64,000 nucleotides of DNA from Perognathus longimembris pacificus (GCF_023159225.1 NC_063171.1:40580647-40644646), one strand, 5' to 3'. Shown: positions 44,236-56,949, counted from the first letter of the stretch. Numbers and translations are program-made. Notes: generated by a model not told the origin, from the sequence alone.

Positions 44236-46736
44236 ACCTTAGTCTAAGCAGCTCAAGGATGAGCCCCTCAGCGAGCAGAAGCTAGTGGGGTTTCCCCTGG
44301 AAGTGCAGCTCACTTAGTCATTCTCTGTAACGAGCCTGAGTCTGCAGGTTCTTCTGCCTGCTGCCCTTCTCGGAACCACCCCTCCCGCTGGGAGTAGGGG
44401 CTGGAATCACCCCCTGGGTTTCAGGATTTCTTGTGGGGGGGGGGACTTAAAGGCCCAAGGGCTGGGGGTGCAGAAAGGGTAACACTACACCTCCTCATTG
44501 AGAGATCGGCGCTCTTAAGGAAGCAGCTTTTCCTAGAGACTGGCTGTGCACAGTCTCAGCATGGGGAATCCATGCTCATTTATCTGAATGCCCTGGAGGT
44601 TCACTGCTGGGCAGGTGCCGCTGCTGAGGGAGTGCTCAGGGGGAGGGGGGCTTTTCCAGAGCTGTAAGAAGCAGACTGTAGGTGAAGGAAGGTGAAGAGA
44701 TACCCCAGGGTGCTTAGCTTCCTCCATTTCTAACTCCCCCACTGGCTCTGTGGTAGCACAGAGTCACCGCTGAGAGGTCCTGCTGGCCACAGCAGGCGAG
44801 GTGACCACTTCTTGTGCACCTTGGGGCTGGAATTGGGACCAGGGGGCTTTACTCCAACATGCTCATCCACGCACCTGGCCTTCTAACTCCATACCAGTGT
44901 CTCTTACTGCACTAGGCCCCATAGAGACAGTGGAGAGGAAAGCAGAGAGCCCTGTCTCTCCTGGAGGCAAATGGGATAGTGTCAAAGCATCAGAACAGTG
45001 TTGGAGCCCCCAGCTCTGCCACTAGAGTTGTGTGGGCTTGGACAAGCCACGCAGCTCTGTGAGCTGGCTTCCCAGCTGCCAATTGGAGAGGTTAAGTGAG
45101 ATGAGTGTAAGGTGAGCAAAGCTCCAACAAGAGCTGTGGGGATTGTTACTGATGATGATGAGAGGAAAAGAGAGAGGCTTTTCCCTCTGCAATATGACAG
45201 TGGCTGTAGAATTAGTTGGGAACTGAGACTTGTAAGTACGAAGAGGAAGAGAGGTTCTGAGAAGGGGCTGGGTCTGGCTGGGCCATCTTTAAACTTTGTG
45301 AGTGTGTGTGTGTGCGCACATAGGGTGAGTATATAGCTCCCATCCTTAGGAGGGGATGGGCTTTGTGACAAGAATGTTTGGGTTGGAATGAGAATCACCA
45401 TAGGAGAGAGAGTTCAGAGACCCGTCAGGATCTTCCAGGGGGTGCAAAAGATCAATGAGTGACACCCTTGCTGGAGAACTTGTTTGGAAGGAGGAGAAGG
45501 GTGGCTGAAGACACTCCAGTCAGTTCGGGTAATTCTGTATTTATGGTAGCAGTTTCCACTCAGAGGCCCCGGGGGAACGGACAGTGATTGACACCATCTA
45601 TCTACCCTTGTGCCTGAGCTGTCTCGTTCTGAAGTTCTCTTTTATTTCCTGAGGTTGTGGCCTTTCCTGAGAAAGGAATTCACCGCACAGGCTGGGAGCT
45701 CTGGAAGAGGAAGGTGGCACGTACCTTGAGAGTGTTCAAAGTTGATGGAAAAGGGAGCCAGCGTGAGGAGGTTGAGAAATCGGGACAGAACAATCCCTAG
45801 CTCCCACCCTCACAGGCTGTAGGCGATGACACTGGAAGGCAGCAGCTCTGTGGGGAGCGGGAGGGATCAGCCTGAACGGGGAAGGGAAGGTGGGACTTGG
45901 CTTGTGGCTCTGAGGAGAATGAGCTGCTCCTTATGGTACAGGGATGCTGAGACAGCCTTGGTAGGGCCCTAAAGAGACTGGACTGCCCTGAATGGAATGG
46001 TGAGGCCAGTGGGTTTTTTCTTTAGTAGATGGATTAGCTCCCTGGAGGCTTAGACAGTGTGATAGGGCCAAATATGAGCCATGTTAGGGATATAGTCCAT
46101 CAGTGCCTCTCTATGAGAATAAGAGAGATGAGGATTTGGGGGAAATCTTTCTTATTCTTTCTTTATTTTTTTTTTCCCCGGAGCTTCATTGGAACTCACA
46201 AACCCATGGCCTTCAGCAGCAAAAGTTCTCTTTCTGCTGAGTGGAGGGGGAGTTAGGGACGGGCCTGGCCTGCCCTCCTCCCGCTCCCCAGGCCGTCATC
46301 TCCCTCAACCCCATCTCTGCCATCTTGACGCTGGCTGAGCAGGTGCAGTCTGGCCCTGTTTCCCAGGAGCCCCAGGCCTTAGGCAATGGTTTGTCCCCCA
46401 GGAGGCTGGTCCAGCAGGGTGACTCTCTCTCTGTTTTCACCAATTACGTACCATTTCAAATGACTTCTCCAGTCTGGGCCTCCAAATCCACCTGAGCGTT
46501 ACCTTTGTCCACTTCTGGCACCTCTTGTTTACCCCACCCACTTCCTGTCCCTCCACCTGGGTGACCAGGCTGTGTTTCCCTGGGCAGTCCCCTCTACTCC
46601 CGTGAGCAGCTTTTCCCCTTACCTCTTGTTGCCTTTCCCTCTTCAGCCCACTCAATGACCTTAATGGAGCAAGCTTCTCGGTGTGCTTAGAGGAGTTCAA
46701 ACTCCAGTCATTTATCCTTCAAAGAAAGTGATGATT
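44236..46736 (+). other. intron 1, single-copy DNA with a MIR
   Basis: Positions 44995-45140 (AGCTCTGCCACTAGAGTTGT, then GGACAAGCCACGCAGCTC) match sense MIR. The rest shows no recognised repeat or exon. Confidence 0.45.
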
Positions 46737-46940
46737 CTTTTTTTTTTTTTTGGCCAGTCCTGGGGCTTGAACTCAGGGCTTGAGCGCTGTCCATGACCTT
46801 CTTTTGTTCAAGGCTAGCACTCTACCACTTGAGCCACAGCACCCACTTCTGGCTTTTTCTGTGTATGTGGTACTGAGATATCGAACCCAGGGCTTCATGC
46901 ATGTGAGGCGAGCACTCTACCACTGAGCCACATTCCCAGC
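46737..46940 (-). mobile_element. SINE-A, antisense
   Basis: T-tail, GGCCAGTCCTGGGGCTTGAA, then CATTCCCAGCC. The flanks AGTGATGATTCTTT and AGTGGTGACTCTTA look like a decayed TSD. Confidence 0.9.
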
Positions 46941-47041
46941 CAGAGTGGTGACTCTTAGAATGCTTAGAGGTCAGTGAAGTTCACCCCAGCTGGAATGATG
47001 GCTGGTATCCCAGGTTTACCCCACTCCTGCCCCCAACTCTC

Positions 47042-47118
47042 TTCTTCTGCTGGGGATGGAACCCAGGGCCTCACATAAGCTAAGTAAGCATTCTGCCACT
47101 GAGCTACACCTCTAGCCT
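47042..47118 (-). mobile_element. ID-like monomer, antisense
   Basis: CTGGGGATGGAACCCAGGGC, then CTGCCACTGAGCTACACC. It is a single unit, closer to a classic ID than to the dimer. Confidence 0.75.
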
Positions 47119-48684
47119 CAGTGGGTTCCTAGTTCTTCTCTCCTCCCTCCCTGGGCCTCTGCAGAAGGGCTGGCATGGGTAAATGGCTCTGCACCTTCTG
47201 GTTGGGCACCAATACAGCCAGAGGGTGGCAGGGTGTGGAAGCATGTGTTGATTGATATTTTCGAGGAGATCCCTCGGGGAGTCCAGCATCTGTGGTTTCA
47301 GGTGCACTGGGGAGGTGGGAATAGGAGGGACCCCTTTGCATGTTCCTCTCCCCCCGGGGGTGGGGCGCAGCATGCAGGACACAAAAAGTAGAAATGATAG
47401 AGTGGCAGGCAGGAGCCAGAGGGCCCCTGCCAAGGACCTCAGGTCCACATTTTATTGTCACAGATCACATTGAGTATGTCAGCCCAGGTGTGTGTGTGTG
47501 GGGGGGACATCTGGGGAGGAGCAGGGCTGGAAGTGTACAACAGGATCTTCATTGCTCCAGGACAGTGGCTACTTGCCTTATAATCTTTGTGGACAGTCAG
47601 CAAATGTATCAAATGTTGATAATTGATATGCGTGGGAGAGAGCAGATAACTTCACATATACTTTCCTTAGCGTGTCACCACATTATTTGTCATCGTCCTG
47701 GGGGAAAGACTTCATAATACTCCTGACTTCCCTCCCACAGAGTTTGTGGGTACAGGGTGGGGGGCCCTGGGACAGTGGATGGGCATTTGATTCCCACACA
47801 GGCTAATTAGAAAACCTTATTTAGCTTTTAGGAAGAGGGATTTGTGATGCCATCGTCAAAAGATCTGCTTTAAAGAAGCATAAAGTAAAGATCAACAAAA
47901 TCAAAAGAAATTTGCATCACCTGTATAGTGAATCTGAGGCCCAGAAGAGATATAAAGTCAGATTGGAATAGAGAGCTTTGGTTCTGTTTTAATTATTTGT
48001 GAGGCACATGGGGGGGTGGGGAGAAAATGAGAGAGAGAGAGAGAGTTAGAAGAAGCTGCTTATTGATGAAATACCACTTTTCTCAGCCCAGTGACAAGAA
48101 GACCAGTGTATTCGTTGGTAGCTGTTTTTCTTTTCTTTCTTTCAAAATCCCAAAATGGGAGAGAAGAAAGCAAGCCACTCATTTCTCTTTAAATAATGAG
48201 GGTGGGGAATTCGAAGGCTGTGCTGTCAGGAGCTGTGGGGAGGAGCATGCTAGTGCCTTTTCTGCTGGATGAGGAAAGTTGGGAGGAGGCTAATGGGTTT
48301 TTCGGTTTCCCGCCCCCTGTCACTCCACCACCCTCCCCCCAGGAGCTCAGCTGGGGATCTGAGGAACAGAATGGGGGGAGAGGCTGGGGTCAGGGACCAT
48401 ACTGCTTCATCTTTGTGCCCAGCACTGCATCCAGTGTGAGGGTTGCTGAGTGGCAGAAGCAGGAAGGCAAGGGCTATTTGCTGGGCACTGGACGACTTTA
48501 CACCCCAGAGTCCCAGGAGTAGGTGGTGCTCAAGGCTTCTTTTGCAGGTGAAGTCAGCAGCCAGGCTGACACCGCTAGTGGGTGCAGCACTGAGATAAGA
48601 GCCTCAGCCCTTTCTACTCTCAAGTTCATGCCCTTCCCCTTGCCTGCCTGCTGCTGAATAATACCTGCCCCTCTCCCATCCCTC
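47119..48684 (+). other. intron 1 stretch with octamer-bearing AT-rich block
   Basis: Mostly single-copy-looking. Positions 47800-47990 are AT-rich and carry a perfect octamer ATTTGCAT (47910-47917) beside AATCAAAAG (TCF/SOX-like). No exon is recognised. Confidence 0.4.
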
Positions 48685-48752
48685 CCCCCCCCATGCTGGG
48701 GTTTGAGTCTAGGGCCTTGCACATAGGAAACAAGTTCACTATCAGCCCAAAG
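48685..48752 (-). mobile_element. ID-like monomer fragment, antisense
   Basis: CTGGGGTTTGAGTCTAGGGC, then TTCACTATCAGCCC. Confidence 0.6.
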
Positions 48753-48815
48753 TGCTTATATTCTTACAAGAGACAGTAAAGACAGGGGTTTAAAACCAGT
48801 GATACCAAACATTAG

Positions 48816-49025
48816 GACTGGGGTTTGAACTCAGGAACTGGGTGCTATCCCTTGGCTTTTTTGCTGGTGCTCTGCGATTTGAGCCACAGCCCCACTTCTA
48901 GCCTTTAGGTGGTTAATTGGAGATAAGAGTCTCATGGACTTTTCTGCCTGGGCTGGCTTCAAACCCTCACCTCTCAGATCTCAATTTCCTCAGTAGCTAG
49001 AATTATAGACATGGGCCTGTAATCC
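48816..49025 (-). mobile_element. SINE-B, antisense
   Basis: TGGGGTTTGAACTCAGGAAC, GTGGTTAATTGGAGATAAG, then CTCAGATCTCAATTTCCTC and GTAGCTAGAATTATAG. Confidence 0.85.
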
Positions 49026-49620
49026 TCCATGCTTGGTGAAGACAGGAGGAACTTTGCCAAGAGATGAGCAGGAAGGGCTTGCTAGAAGGCAGGCTGTGGG
49101 CAGGCCCATGGTGGGCCTTGAGGGGCTTCTCCCTGGTGGTTTGGCGATGCTGGGAAAGCTTGGAGGGGGTACAGGTGTGAAGACTAGAGGAAGGGAGAGC
49201 CCATCCTGTAGAGGCCTGTTGGGTGCGTGTGGGCAGCTCCCCCACCCCGGGGAGCCAGCAGAACCTCCAAAGCTGGCTGCAAACTTCATGCATAGCGCTC
49301 TCACCTGCTGGGCTCCTTGGTCTTTCTCCTTTTGCAGTACTGGCCATGTGGTCATTCCTGGGGGGCATCTGCCCAGCTCCACATCCTGCTTCCTACCAGG
49401 TATTTTCATGCCTGTTTTCCCTCCGAATCTCCACAGTAGCCCCAGGAACTATATCTCACAGATGAGTTACACTGAGCCTTCTCAGGATGGACAGTTCTAG
49501 AAGGTAGCTCAGCTTTTTAGTGTACTGCTAGTTTCCCTGTTCCAAACCCCAATGTAAATCTCTGCTGGGAGGTTTGAGTGAGTAAACCTGAAAGAGCCTC
49601 TCCCCTTGCTGGTTCTAGAA
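49026..49620 (+). other. intron 1, single-copy DNA
   Basis: Nothing is recognised. Frames on both strands lack exon context. Confidence 0.4.
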
Positions 49621-49703
49621 CCTTCCTTCTTTCCTTCCTTCCTTCCTTCCTTCCTTCCTTCCTTCCTTCCTTCCTTCCTTCCTTCCTTCCTTCCTTCCTT
49701 CCG
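49621..49703. repeat. (CTTC)n microsatellite
   Basis: A nearly perfect CTTC run of about 20 units followed by a pyrimidine-rich flank to 49790. Confidence 0.95.
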
Positions 49704-50629
49704 TTTCTTCCTCCTCATTCTCCCTTCCCCCCTCCTCTTCTTCTTTTTCTTTGCTTCTCCTACTTTTTCTTCTTTCCCTTTTCTATTCCCTACCCAAGCC
49801 TTTGTTTAACACTATCATTGCTATTAGTACTCAAAAAAGGCCTGCCTCTGTTTTGAAAGACCCCCAAGAAGTAAGTACTTCTTGCTTCTAATTCCTTGGG
49901 TGAATCTTGTTAAGTTCCTTCACCTCTTTGAGCCCAGTTTCTCTGGTTAAAACTTAAGAGCTGAATACCTTTCCTGGTTCCAGCGCTTTATAATCTGATT
50001 CCAGCTCATATGTTCTATCCCCCAAACTTTGTCCTCAAACTTGGGCTCTCCAGGGGCATCCTAAAAGCCAGACAACATCGATCTAGGCTGGTCTGGACTG
50101 TTTATAGTATTGGTGCTTGGGAGCATGAGAAAGGAGACGGTAACTCAGGCTTGGGGACACTGGAGATGTTCCACGAAGAAGGTGGGAGAAAACCATGTCA
50201 GAGCAGGATGGGTGCGGGGTAGCTTGAAGGTCCTGGCCTGTTGTGTTGTACACAAGCAGGCTGGGAGGAAAGAGAAGATGGGCCGGTCCCTGGGGCTGGG
50301 CCACTCATCCTGAGAGAGATTCTGATCAGAGTGAAATACTTCTGCCAAGGGCCTGGGCACAGTAAGATTTAACACTTAGTCAAGAACCTGTGCTCAGGCT
50401 CTCAAGATTTGATAATCTTTTTTCAGAGATGATCTTACTTGGCACGAGTAGCCTGACATAGCAGTTAATGGCTTGGGGTCTGGGTTGTAATCTGGAATCG
50501 GCAGCACACCATGGAGTTGGCTGAACCCCAAGCCTGTTTCCTCAGATGATAAGGAGACTTTCAAGCCCTCCTGTAGCAGAGCAGGCTGCACACAGCTGGG
50601 CACACACACATGGAGCTTTGGCCTTTGCC
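49704..50629 (+). other. intron 1 with MIR fragments
   Basis: Positions 49890-49980 (AAGTTCCTTCACCTCTTTG) and 50445-50560 (CATAGCAGTTAATGGCTTGG, GTTTCCTCAGATGATAAGG) match MIR. Confidence 0.55.
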
Positions 50630-50642
50630 AGCTGTTGCTTTT

Positions 50643-50856
50643 TTTTTTTTTTTTTTTTTTTTTGGCCAGTCCTGGGCCTTAGACTCAGGGCCTGAGCACT
50701 GTCCCTGGCTTCCTTTTGCTCAAGGCTAGCACTCTGCCACTTGAGCCACAGCGCCACTTCTGGCCGTTTTCTGTATATGTGGTGCTGGGGAATCGAACCC
50801 AGGGCCTCATGTATACAAGGCAAGCTCTCTTGCCACTAGGCCATATCCCCAGCCCC
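50643..50856 (-). mobile_element. SINE-A, antisense, 13-bp TSD
   Basis: TSD AGCTGTTGCTTTT at 50630-50642 and 50857-50869. A long T-tail and full-length body. Confidence 0.95.
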
Positions 50857-50869
50857 AGCTGTTGCTTTT

Positions 50870-51627
50870 GTTAGAGTAGTCACTAGAAGATACTACCTGG
50901 AGGATCAAGACTGGAGGGGCAGAATGTACCTGTGCCCGGTACTGGCCACACCGGTGGCTGCACAGGAGGAGCCGTACATCCTTGAAGGAGGCAGAGGCTC
51001 TGGCAGAGTCGAGTTGAACATATGAAGAACATGCCCTGCTTCTCAAGAACAAGCTGCCCAGGCTTGTGTCTGAGAGGGAAGTGGGTTGTTTCCCTGGAAC
51101 GTGGGGCTGTAGTGGTGACCTAGCCTGCACTTCTGGAGCCTTCTTATTCCACGCTTAAGAGTAGGCAGTTTGTGGCTTGGGTATAGCTAATTGGGTGTGG
51201 ACATTCAAATCAGACAGGTGGAAAGAGAACAAAAATAAACCCATGGGGCCAGGCCAGAGGCTGAGAGGCCTGGAGGAAGGTCGGGGGGACACATGATGAC
51301 CAGGCAGAAAGAGGCAGGGAGCCTGGGGCACCAAGGAGAGGGCCAGCCCGGGCCAGCCTGAGACAGAAGCAGGGAAGGAAAGAACACTTGCCTGATGAGT
51401 CCTCAAAAGAACAGAGATTTCACTCCAAGGCTCGAGATACGAGAGCTTCTAGAATTGAAAAGATCCTTTTTGCCTCTTTCACCCTGCTTAAGAGTTCTCC
51501 GCCTGGCGACATGGGACATCAAGGGTAGCTGGGCAGGGGAGGGACCTGCCAAGGTTGCCTGTACAGAAGCCATTTCTTTCTTTTTATTTTATTTTTTCCC
51601 CCCACTAGGCCTGGTCACAAGGTAACC
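50870..51627 (+). other. intron 1, single-copy DNA
   Basis: Nothing is recognised. Composition is mixed. Confidence 0.4.
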
Positions 51628-51639
51628 AGAGTTGTATTC

Positions 51640-51845
51640 CTTTTTTTTTTTATGGCCAGTCCTGGGGCTTGGACTCAGGGCCCGAGCACTGTCCCTGGCT
51701 TCTTTTTGCTCAAGGCTAGCTCTCTGCCACTTGAGCCACAGCGCCACTTCTGGCCGTTTTCTATATATGTGGTGCTGGAGAATCGAACCCAGAGCTTCAT
51801 GTATACGAGGCGAGCTCTCTTGCCACTAGGCCATATTCCCAGCCC
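51640..51845 (-). mobile_element. SINE-A, antisense, 12-bp TSD
   Basis: TSD AGAGTTGTATTC at 51628-51639 and 51846-51857. Full length, ending CATATTCCCAGCCC. Confidence 0.95.
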
Positions 51846-51879
51846 AGAGTTGTATTCTGAATAGAGCCTTGGTGATACT

Positions 51880-52150
51880 AAATGAACAACATGCAGATGA
51901 TGTGTGAAATAATATGCAAATTGGCATCTGTTCTGTTTGAGTCAGCCTGTTGGGCATTTTTCTTAAAGGGCAGAATGGTGTTCAAGTGTCAGTGGGAATG
52001 GGAACTTCATTTAAAGGTGCTCCTCTCAAGGGCTGCTTGGGCTGGCATCGATCCCTGGGAGCTTGCAAGTATAGGGCCTGCCAGCCAGCATAAGATCAGT
52101 CATTTAGTAATTCGCTTCAATTTATAAATAGAGAAGCCCAGGAACACCCA
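51880..52150. other. candidate intronic regulatory block
   Basis: Repeat-free, AT-balanced sequence with a perfect octamer ATGCAAAT (51914-51921) and CAGATGATGTGTGAAATAAT. Candidate POU-bound element; conservation is unknown. Confidence 0.35.
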
Positions 52151-53283
52151 GCAAGCAGAGAGGAGGCCGAAGTTCTGACGACTTGACTGAGCCATGTCTC
52201 CTTGCTAATATGTGGGTGGCTCTGACCCGCAGAAGGCCTTGTGGGGAGGCAGGAAGAGACTTCCCTGTTAATTCTTAATTCTGGCCCACCCTTTACTGCT
52301 GGGCTTCCTTAGGGATTGACTTCAACTCTCTGAGCCTCAGTGACTCCACTTCTAAATGAGGATCCTGATCTCTAGGTGCCTGGTGAGAATTACACTTGAT
52401 AATGCTTGGGTAAGGGGTGAGCGCACTGGTTGGCACATCCCAGGTTACCAGCATAGGGTAGTTCCTCCTTGCCTATGCCTGAGTTGGCACCAGACACACA
52501 CACCCTCACTCAGAAGACTCTGCCATAGGGATTTCTGCTGAGCCTGGTCTTCTTTTGGGGATTTCTGATTTTAACAAGTTGGGGCTTAGCCATTTTTTCC
52601 CCCCAGCTTCCAGAGGCTCTGATGTTTGTTCTCCAGTGAACTCCTACACATGAGAGTGCTAAGAGCCTCTAAAGAGGAGGCTGCCTTCTCCCAAAGCCAG
52701 GGCCCAGGTGAGTTTGCAGCTCTAGGTTTGGCCATTGTCTTTGGAGGGGCTCAGAGCTAGAGAGCATTGTCTAGTGTCAGCTGGGGCTGTAAGGGTCAGG
52801 CTGGCCTCATACTTGTCCCAGTTGACTAAAACTCCACAGCAAGCTGAGTTGTGCCAACCTGGGTGAGCATGGTTCCTGCATAGTCTCCACCCTCCTCCCC
52901 CTCCTCTTCCTCTGCTTCTTCCTCCTCCTAAGCCCAGAGCAGTTTTGGATTGTAAGCAGGGATGGAGGATCAGGATGTTAATGGTGCATCAGCAACTCTG
53001 GATTTTAGGTCTTCTCTTTTTCTCCCTCCTGTCCCTCTTGCCTAAATATTCTAGGCTGTAAAAGCACCAAGGGGCTCCACCCCAAGGATGCGAGTCAGCT
53101 CCAGGGTTCCATTCTCACTTAAGTGTGTTGCTCTCTACCACTCTTCCTCAAAGAACTCAGGATCTCACTGCGGCGGCCTGTGGACTGGCTGTATAGCTGG
53201 ATGGCTTTCGGCAGGGACTTCGCTCTGGAAAGTGGGCTTTTAATTCCTCTTGCTGAGGGCAGAAATGGAGGATTGCAAGTGGA
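52151..53283 (+). other. intron 1 with a MIR
   Basis: Positions 52318-52450 (CTCTGAGCCTCAGTGACTCC, AATGAGGATCCTGATCTC) match sense MIR. The rest is unassigned. Confidence 0.5.
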
Positions 53284-53365
53284 TCAGGGCTGGGGATATA
53301 TCTCAATGGTGGAGTGCTTGCCCAGGATTCTCAAGGCTCTAGTACAGAAAAGTAGAAAAGCCGAA
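53284..53365 (+). mobile_element. ID-like monomer, sense
   Basis: CAGGGCTGGGGATATATCTC, GGTGGAGTGCTTGCCCAGG, then an A-rich end. A-box-like start with a degraded B box. Confidence 0.75.
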
Positions 53366-53879
53366 CGAGTCTGGCTCCCAGGGGCTCTTGTTTGCTCAGT
53401 GGTGACCATTGCCTTGGCCGTCTCTTACGGGAGCTTAGTGGCCTTGGGATCATTTGAGGTCCTTATTCGCGCGGCCCTAGCTCCCGACTCCTCCTGCCTT
53501 GGGATGAACCTGGTGTTGCCTGCTGCCAAGGCACGTTCTCTGCTCCCAGGGAAGTAATGGTGTTGAGGGAGTGGGAAGGCATTTCTGGCTCAAGGCACCA
53601 GGCTGGGTCCATACTGTCTGCCAGGGATCTTGAGATCCCTCAAGAGTGAAATGAAATGGATGCAAGCTGAGAGCAAGTCTGCCACGGAGGTTGAGTCATG
53701 AGGGTTTCCTCGCAGGCAGATGGATCATATATAATGCTTCTGTCCCTGGCGGCTTGGGAGAGCGCACTGCACTCATAAAATGCAAACTTCCTTTTTCTTC
53801 CATAAAAATGAGCCCAAAGTAACACAGGGGCTGCTTCAGGAGTGAAAAGAATGGCCAGGCTGGGGAGAAGAAGAAAATG
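53366..53879 (+). other. intron 1, single-copy DNA
   Basis: Nothing is recognised. Confidence 0.4.
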
Positions 53880-54072
53880 AGTATTTATTAGGGACTGACT
53901 ATATGCGTTCACGTACTTTATGCCCTTAAGTCCTTACAGCAACCCTGTGAGGTGGATTTAATTATCCTTAATTTACTGATGAGAGATTGGAGGTTCAGAG
54001 AGGGCCCATGACTTGCTCAGGGCCTCTCAGATTGGAAGTGGTAGAGTTTGGATCTGAACCCAGCACAGTGTC
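53880..54072 (-). mobile_element. MIR, antisense, well preserved
   Basis: AACCCTGTGAGGTGGATTTA, GATTGGAGGTTCAGAGAGGG, GACTTGCTCAGGGCC, then TTGGATCTGAACCCAG follow antisense MIR order. Confidence 0.85.
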
Positions 54073-54600
54073 TCTGAAGCCCTCCCCTGGGTGGAAGTCA
54101 GGTTTTTACAGAGCACCCGAATGAGCTCTTTCAAGCCAAGAGGCTGTTCTGAGAACAGCCCTCCTTTGCTGTGCCCCTCTCTGGCCTGCCAGTCTCCCCA
54201 ACACCACAGTAGATGATGACTTGTGTCTGTGTGGGAAGTGTGTGTCTGCGATTGTGTATATGTGCAAATGCTCCATCATTTTGATGTAAATGTGGAATCT
54301 ATAGGAGCCAATGACAGGGAAGGCTGAGCCAGGTCTCCTACAGCCTTGGAGGGCCTACTAAGCCAACAGCAGCAAGGTGGGTTTTTTTTTTTCTTCTTTT
54401 TTTTGTCCCAGCTCTGTAGCTTCTGACTGAAGCTTTGTTGAGAGAGTTGACTATGTGAGGTCTGTACATGGATTGATGGTGCTTTCTCCCCAAGAGAGTG
54501 TGTGTAGTGAACAGAAATGGTGACAAGATGTGAAGAGGCACTTCGTGAAGGGCTTGGTGAATGCTTGTTTATCATCTCTCTGTATAAATTTCTGGTAAGT
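54073..54600 (+). other. intron 1, single-copy DNA
   Basis: Nothing is recognised apart from a T-rich run at 54379-54403. Confidence 0.4.
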
Positions 54601-54632
54601 CTTTATTTTATTTTATTTTATTTTATTTTTTT
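54601..54632. repeat. (TTTTA)n at a SINE tail
   Basis: A pentanucleotide repeat occupying the T-tail of the following antisense SINE-B. Confidence 0.9.
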
Positions 54633-55340
54633 GCGCCAAGACTGGGCTTGAATTTAGGGCCTCGTGCTATTGCTTAACTTTTTTGCTCAAGGCTGGTACT
54701 CTACCACTTGAGCCACAGCTCTATTTTTACCTTTTTGGTGTGTGTGTGCCAGTCCTAGGGCTTGAACTCAGGGCCTGTGTGCTGTCCCTGAGCTTCTTTT
54801 ACTCAAGGCTACCACTTCTGGATTTTTCTGAGTAGTATGATGGAAGTAAGAGTCTCATAGCCTTTTTTTTTTTTTTTTTTGCCTTGGTTGGCTTCAAGCC
54901 GCTATCCTCAGATCTCAGCCTCCTGAGTAGCTAGGATTACAGGTGTGAGCCACCAGCACCACCTTCCACTTTTAGTTTAGTTTTTGTTTTTATTGTATGG
55001 GTCAGTCATGGCCTTGAATTCAGGGTCTGGGTGCTGTCCCTGAGCTTTTTTTGCTCAAGACTAGTGCTCTGCCACTTTGATCCACAGCTCTACTTCTGGC
55101 TCTCTAGCGGTTAATTGGAGATAGAAGTCTCATGGGAACTTCTCTGCCCAAGCTGACTTTGAATGGCGATCCTCAGATCTCAGCCTCTGGAGAAGCTAGA
55201 ATTACAGGTGTGAGCCACCAGCGCCTGGCCACTTTTAGTTTTTTTTTGCTGGCTAATTGGAGATAAGAGTCGCATAGACTTCTCTGCCCAGGCTGGTTTT
55301 CAATCATGAGCCTCAGATCTCAGCCACTTGAATAGGATTA
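54633..55340 (-). mobile_element. cluster of three nested SINE-Bs
   Basis: The outer SINE-B starts GACTGGGCTTGAATTTAGGG. A second begins at about 54745 (GCCAGTCCTAGGGCTTGAAC) and ends near 54960. A third lies at about 54980-55228. The segment CCACTTTTAGTTT recurs at both ends of the third, as a TSD would. The outer element resumes at 55244 (GCTGGCTAATTGGAGATAAG). All antisense. Confidence 0.8.
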
Positions 55341-56212
55341 GATCAGATTATACAGAGCCACCCTGTAAAATCTCTGGATGCCAACCTCTTTCTTCAAGCC
55401 CCGAATACTGGAATAGACCCTCTCCTCTGCCCCACATCTGTCCTTTCCACACTGGAGTGTTTGGGCCCTTGTGTCCATGCCAGGCCCGGACCCCAGTTTC
55501 GTGCAGACCCTCAGGACTTTTGTCCCCTCTCCATGTCTATCCCAGGACTGGCCCTCACACCTTCTGTTTCCCCCGCCCCCGGCTAGCGTCTTAAGTACTC
55601 TCGAGGGCCTGTTCTGCGCCCGCTACTGTACAGGGCTGTGGGGTTCCACACTGAACAGATGTGGAGCTCAGGGGTGGTGGGGGAGGCAGGCGTGGAACAG
55701 TACTGACAGGTTTGATGTGAGTTTTATAGGAGACAAAACCCCACTCACATGGCCCTGATTTGGCTCACAAACCTGAGACTCAGGCTTCCCTCCTTCTCTA
55801 TTTTCCTTGTGGGTTTTTCTTACCTTTACTTCTTCGATCTTCTCTTCCGCTGTCTCCTAGGCCCTCTGGCTGTCCCTGCAGGGCTGCGCGGCCTGATGTT
55901 AGGAGAACAGCTTTCAAACTGGATAGATCTGGGTTTCTGTCGTGGCTCTCTGTCACTTACAGCCATGTAGCTCTGGTTAAGTTGCTTTAATGCCTGGATT
56001 CTGTGTCCTTAAGAGTTTATCACAACCCGGGTGCCAGGGCTGGAGGTTCAGGAAGATGTTGCTTGTCATGGAGCGTGAGATGTGACTTTTGGCTTGTGCT
56101 GAGCATGTCGAAAAGGCCAGCCCAGCCTGTGAGTGGGGTGGCATGAAGACACCTGGTTTCTGGACCTCTGTTTTGTCATCTAGAGAATGGAGCAGTGAGC
56201 CTGAGTCAAAAG
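55341..56212 (+). other. intron 1, single-copy DNA
   Basis: Positions 55610-55740 resemble a LINE-2-like scrap. Nothing else is recognised. Confidence 0.4.
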
Positions 56213-56262
56213 AGGAGGAGGAGGAGGAGGAAGAGGAGGAAGAGGAGGAGGAAGAGAAGTGG
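56213..56262. repeat. (GAG)n/(GAA)n trinucleotide tract
   Basis: An imperfect GAG repeat. The Glu-rich frame across it is an artefact. Confidence 0.9.
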
Positions 56263-56945
56263 TCTTCCATCAGCCATCTTTGACATGGTGGTAGGGAGCA
56301 GATGGAGTTGGGAGTGAATGGAAGAAAATGATGGCGCTGCCCTTCAGTGGTGCCTGCTGGAAGGGTGGACTGGAGGAGGGAGTGGTTATCTTCCTGTCCT
56401 ACACATGAAAACCTGTGAAGGCACTGTGGCTAAGTGGATTTTCTCACCATCAGGAGACAGCTGAAAGACAGGCCCTTCTGGCCAGCTGCCCTCCCCGACG
56501 CCTCTCCCTGCAGGCCAGCCCTTGGCACCAGGCCCGTTTGTCTCCTGAACCCTCCTAGCAGCAGGGATTTAATTACTATAATGTAAGGAGCTGTGGCTTG
56601 AGGCCTTCTGGCAGAGGGGAAGCAGATTTGTCTTCTCACTGGGAGAATAAAAATCGATGGGAAGGAAAGGAAACGTACCTTCCCCGTAGGTCCCTAAGGC
56701 TGTTGGGCTGACAGGGAGCCCTCCTGGAGGTGAGGAGAGGGGACACAGGGGACACAGTGTTCCACTGAAGGACCCTTGGTGCTTGCTTGCTTCTGTGGAT
56801 AAGCCAGTTAAACTGCCTCTGTTTTCCCAAGCTGATCCTGACCACAGATCCATTTGATCCCACAGCCATCTCAAGCATCTACTGTGTGTTAGGCACTGTC
56901 TTTGATGAACTTCCAGCTGAGTAGACAGCCCATGCAGAAAAACAG
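56263..56945 (+). other. intron 1, single-copy DNA
   Basis: Nothing is recognised. Confidence 0.4.
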
Positions 56946-56949
56946 AGAC

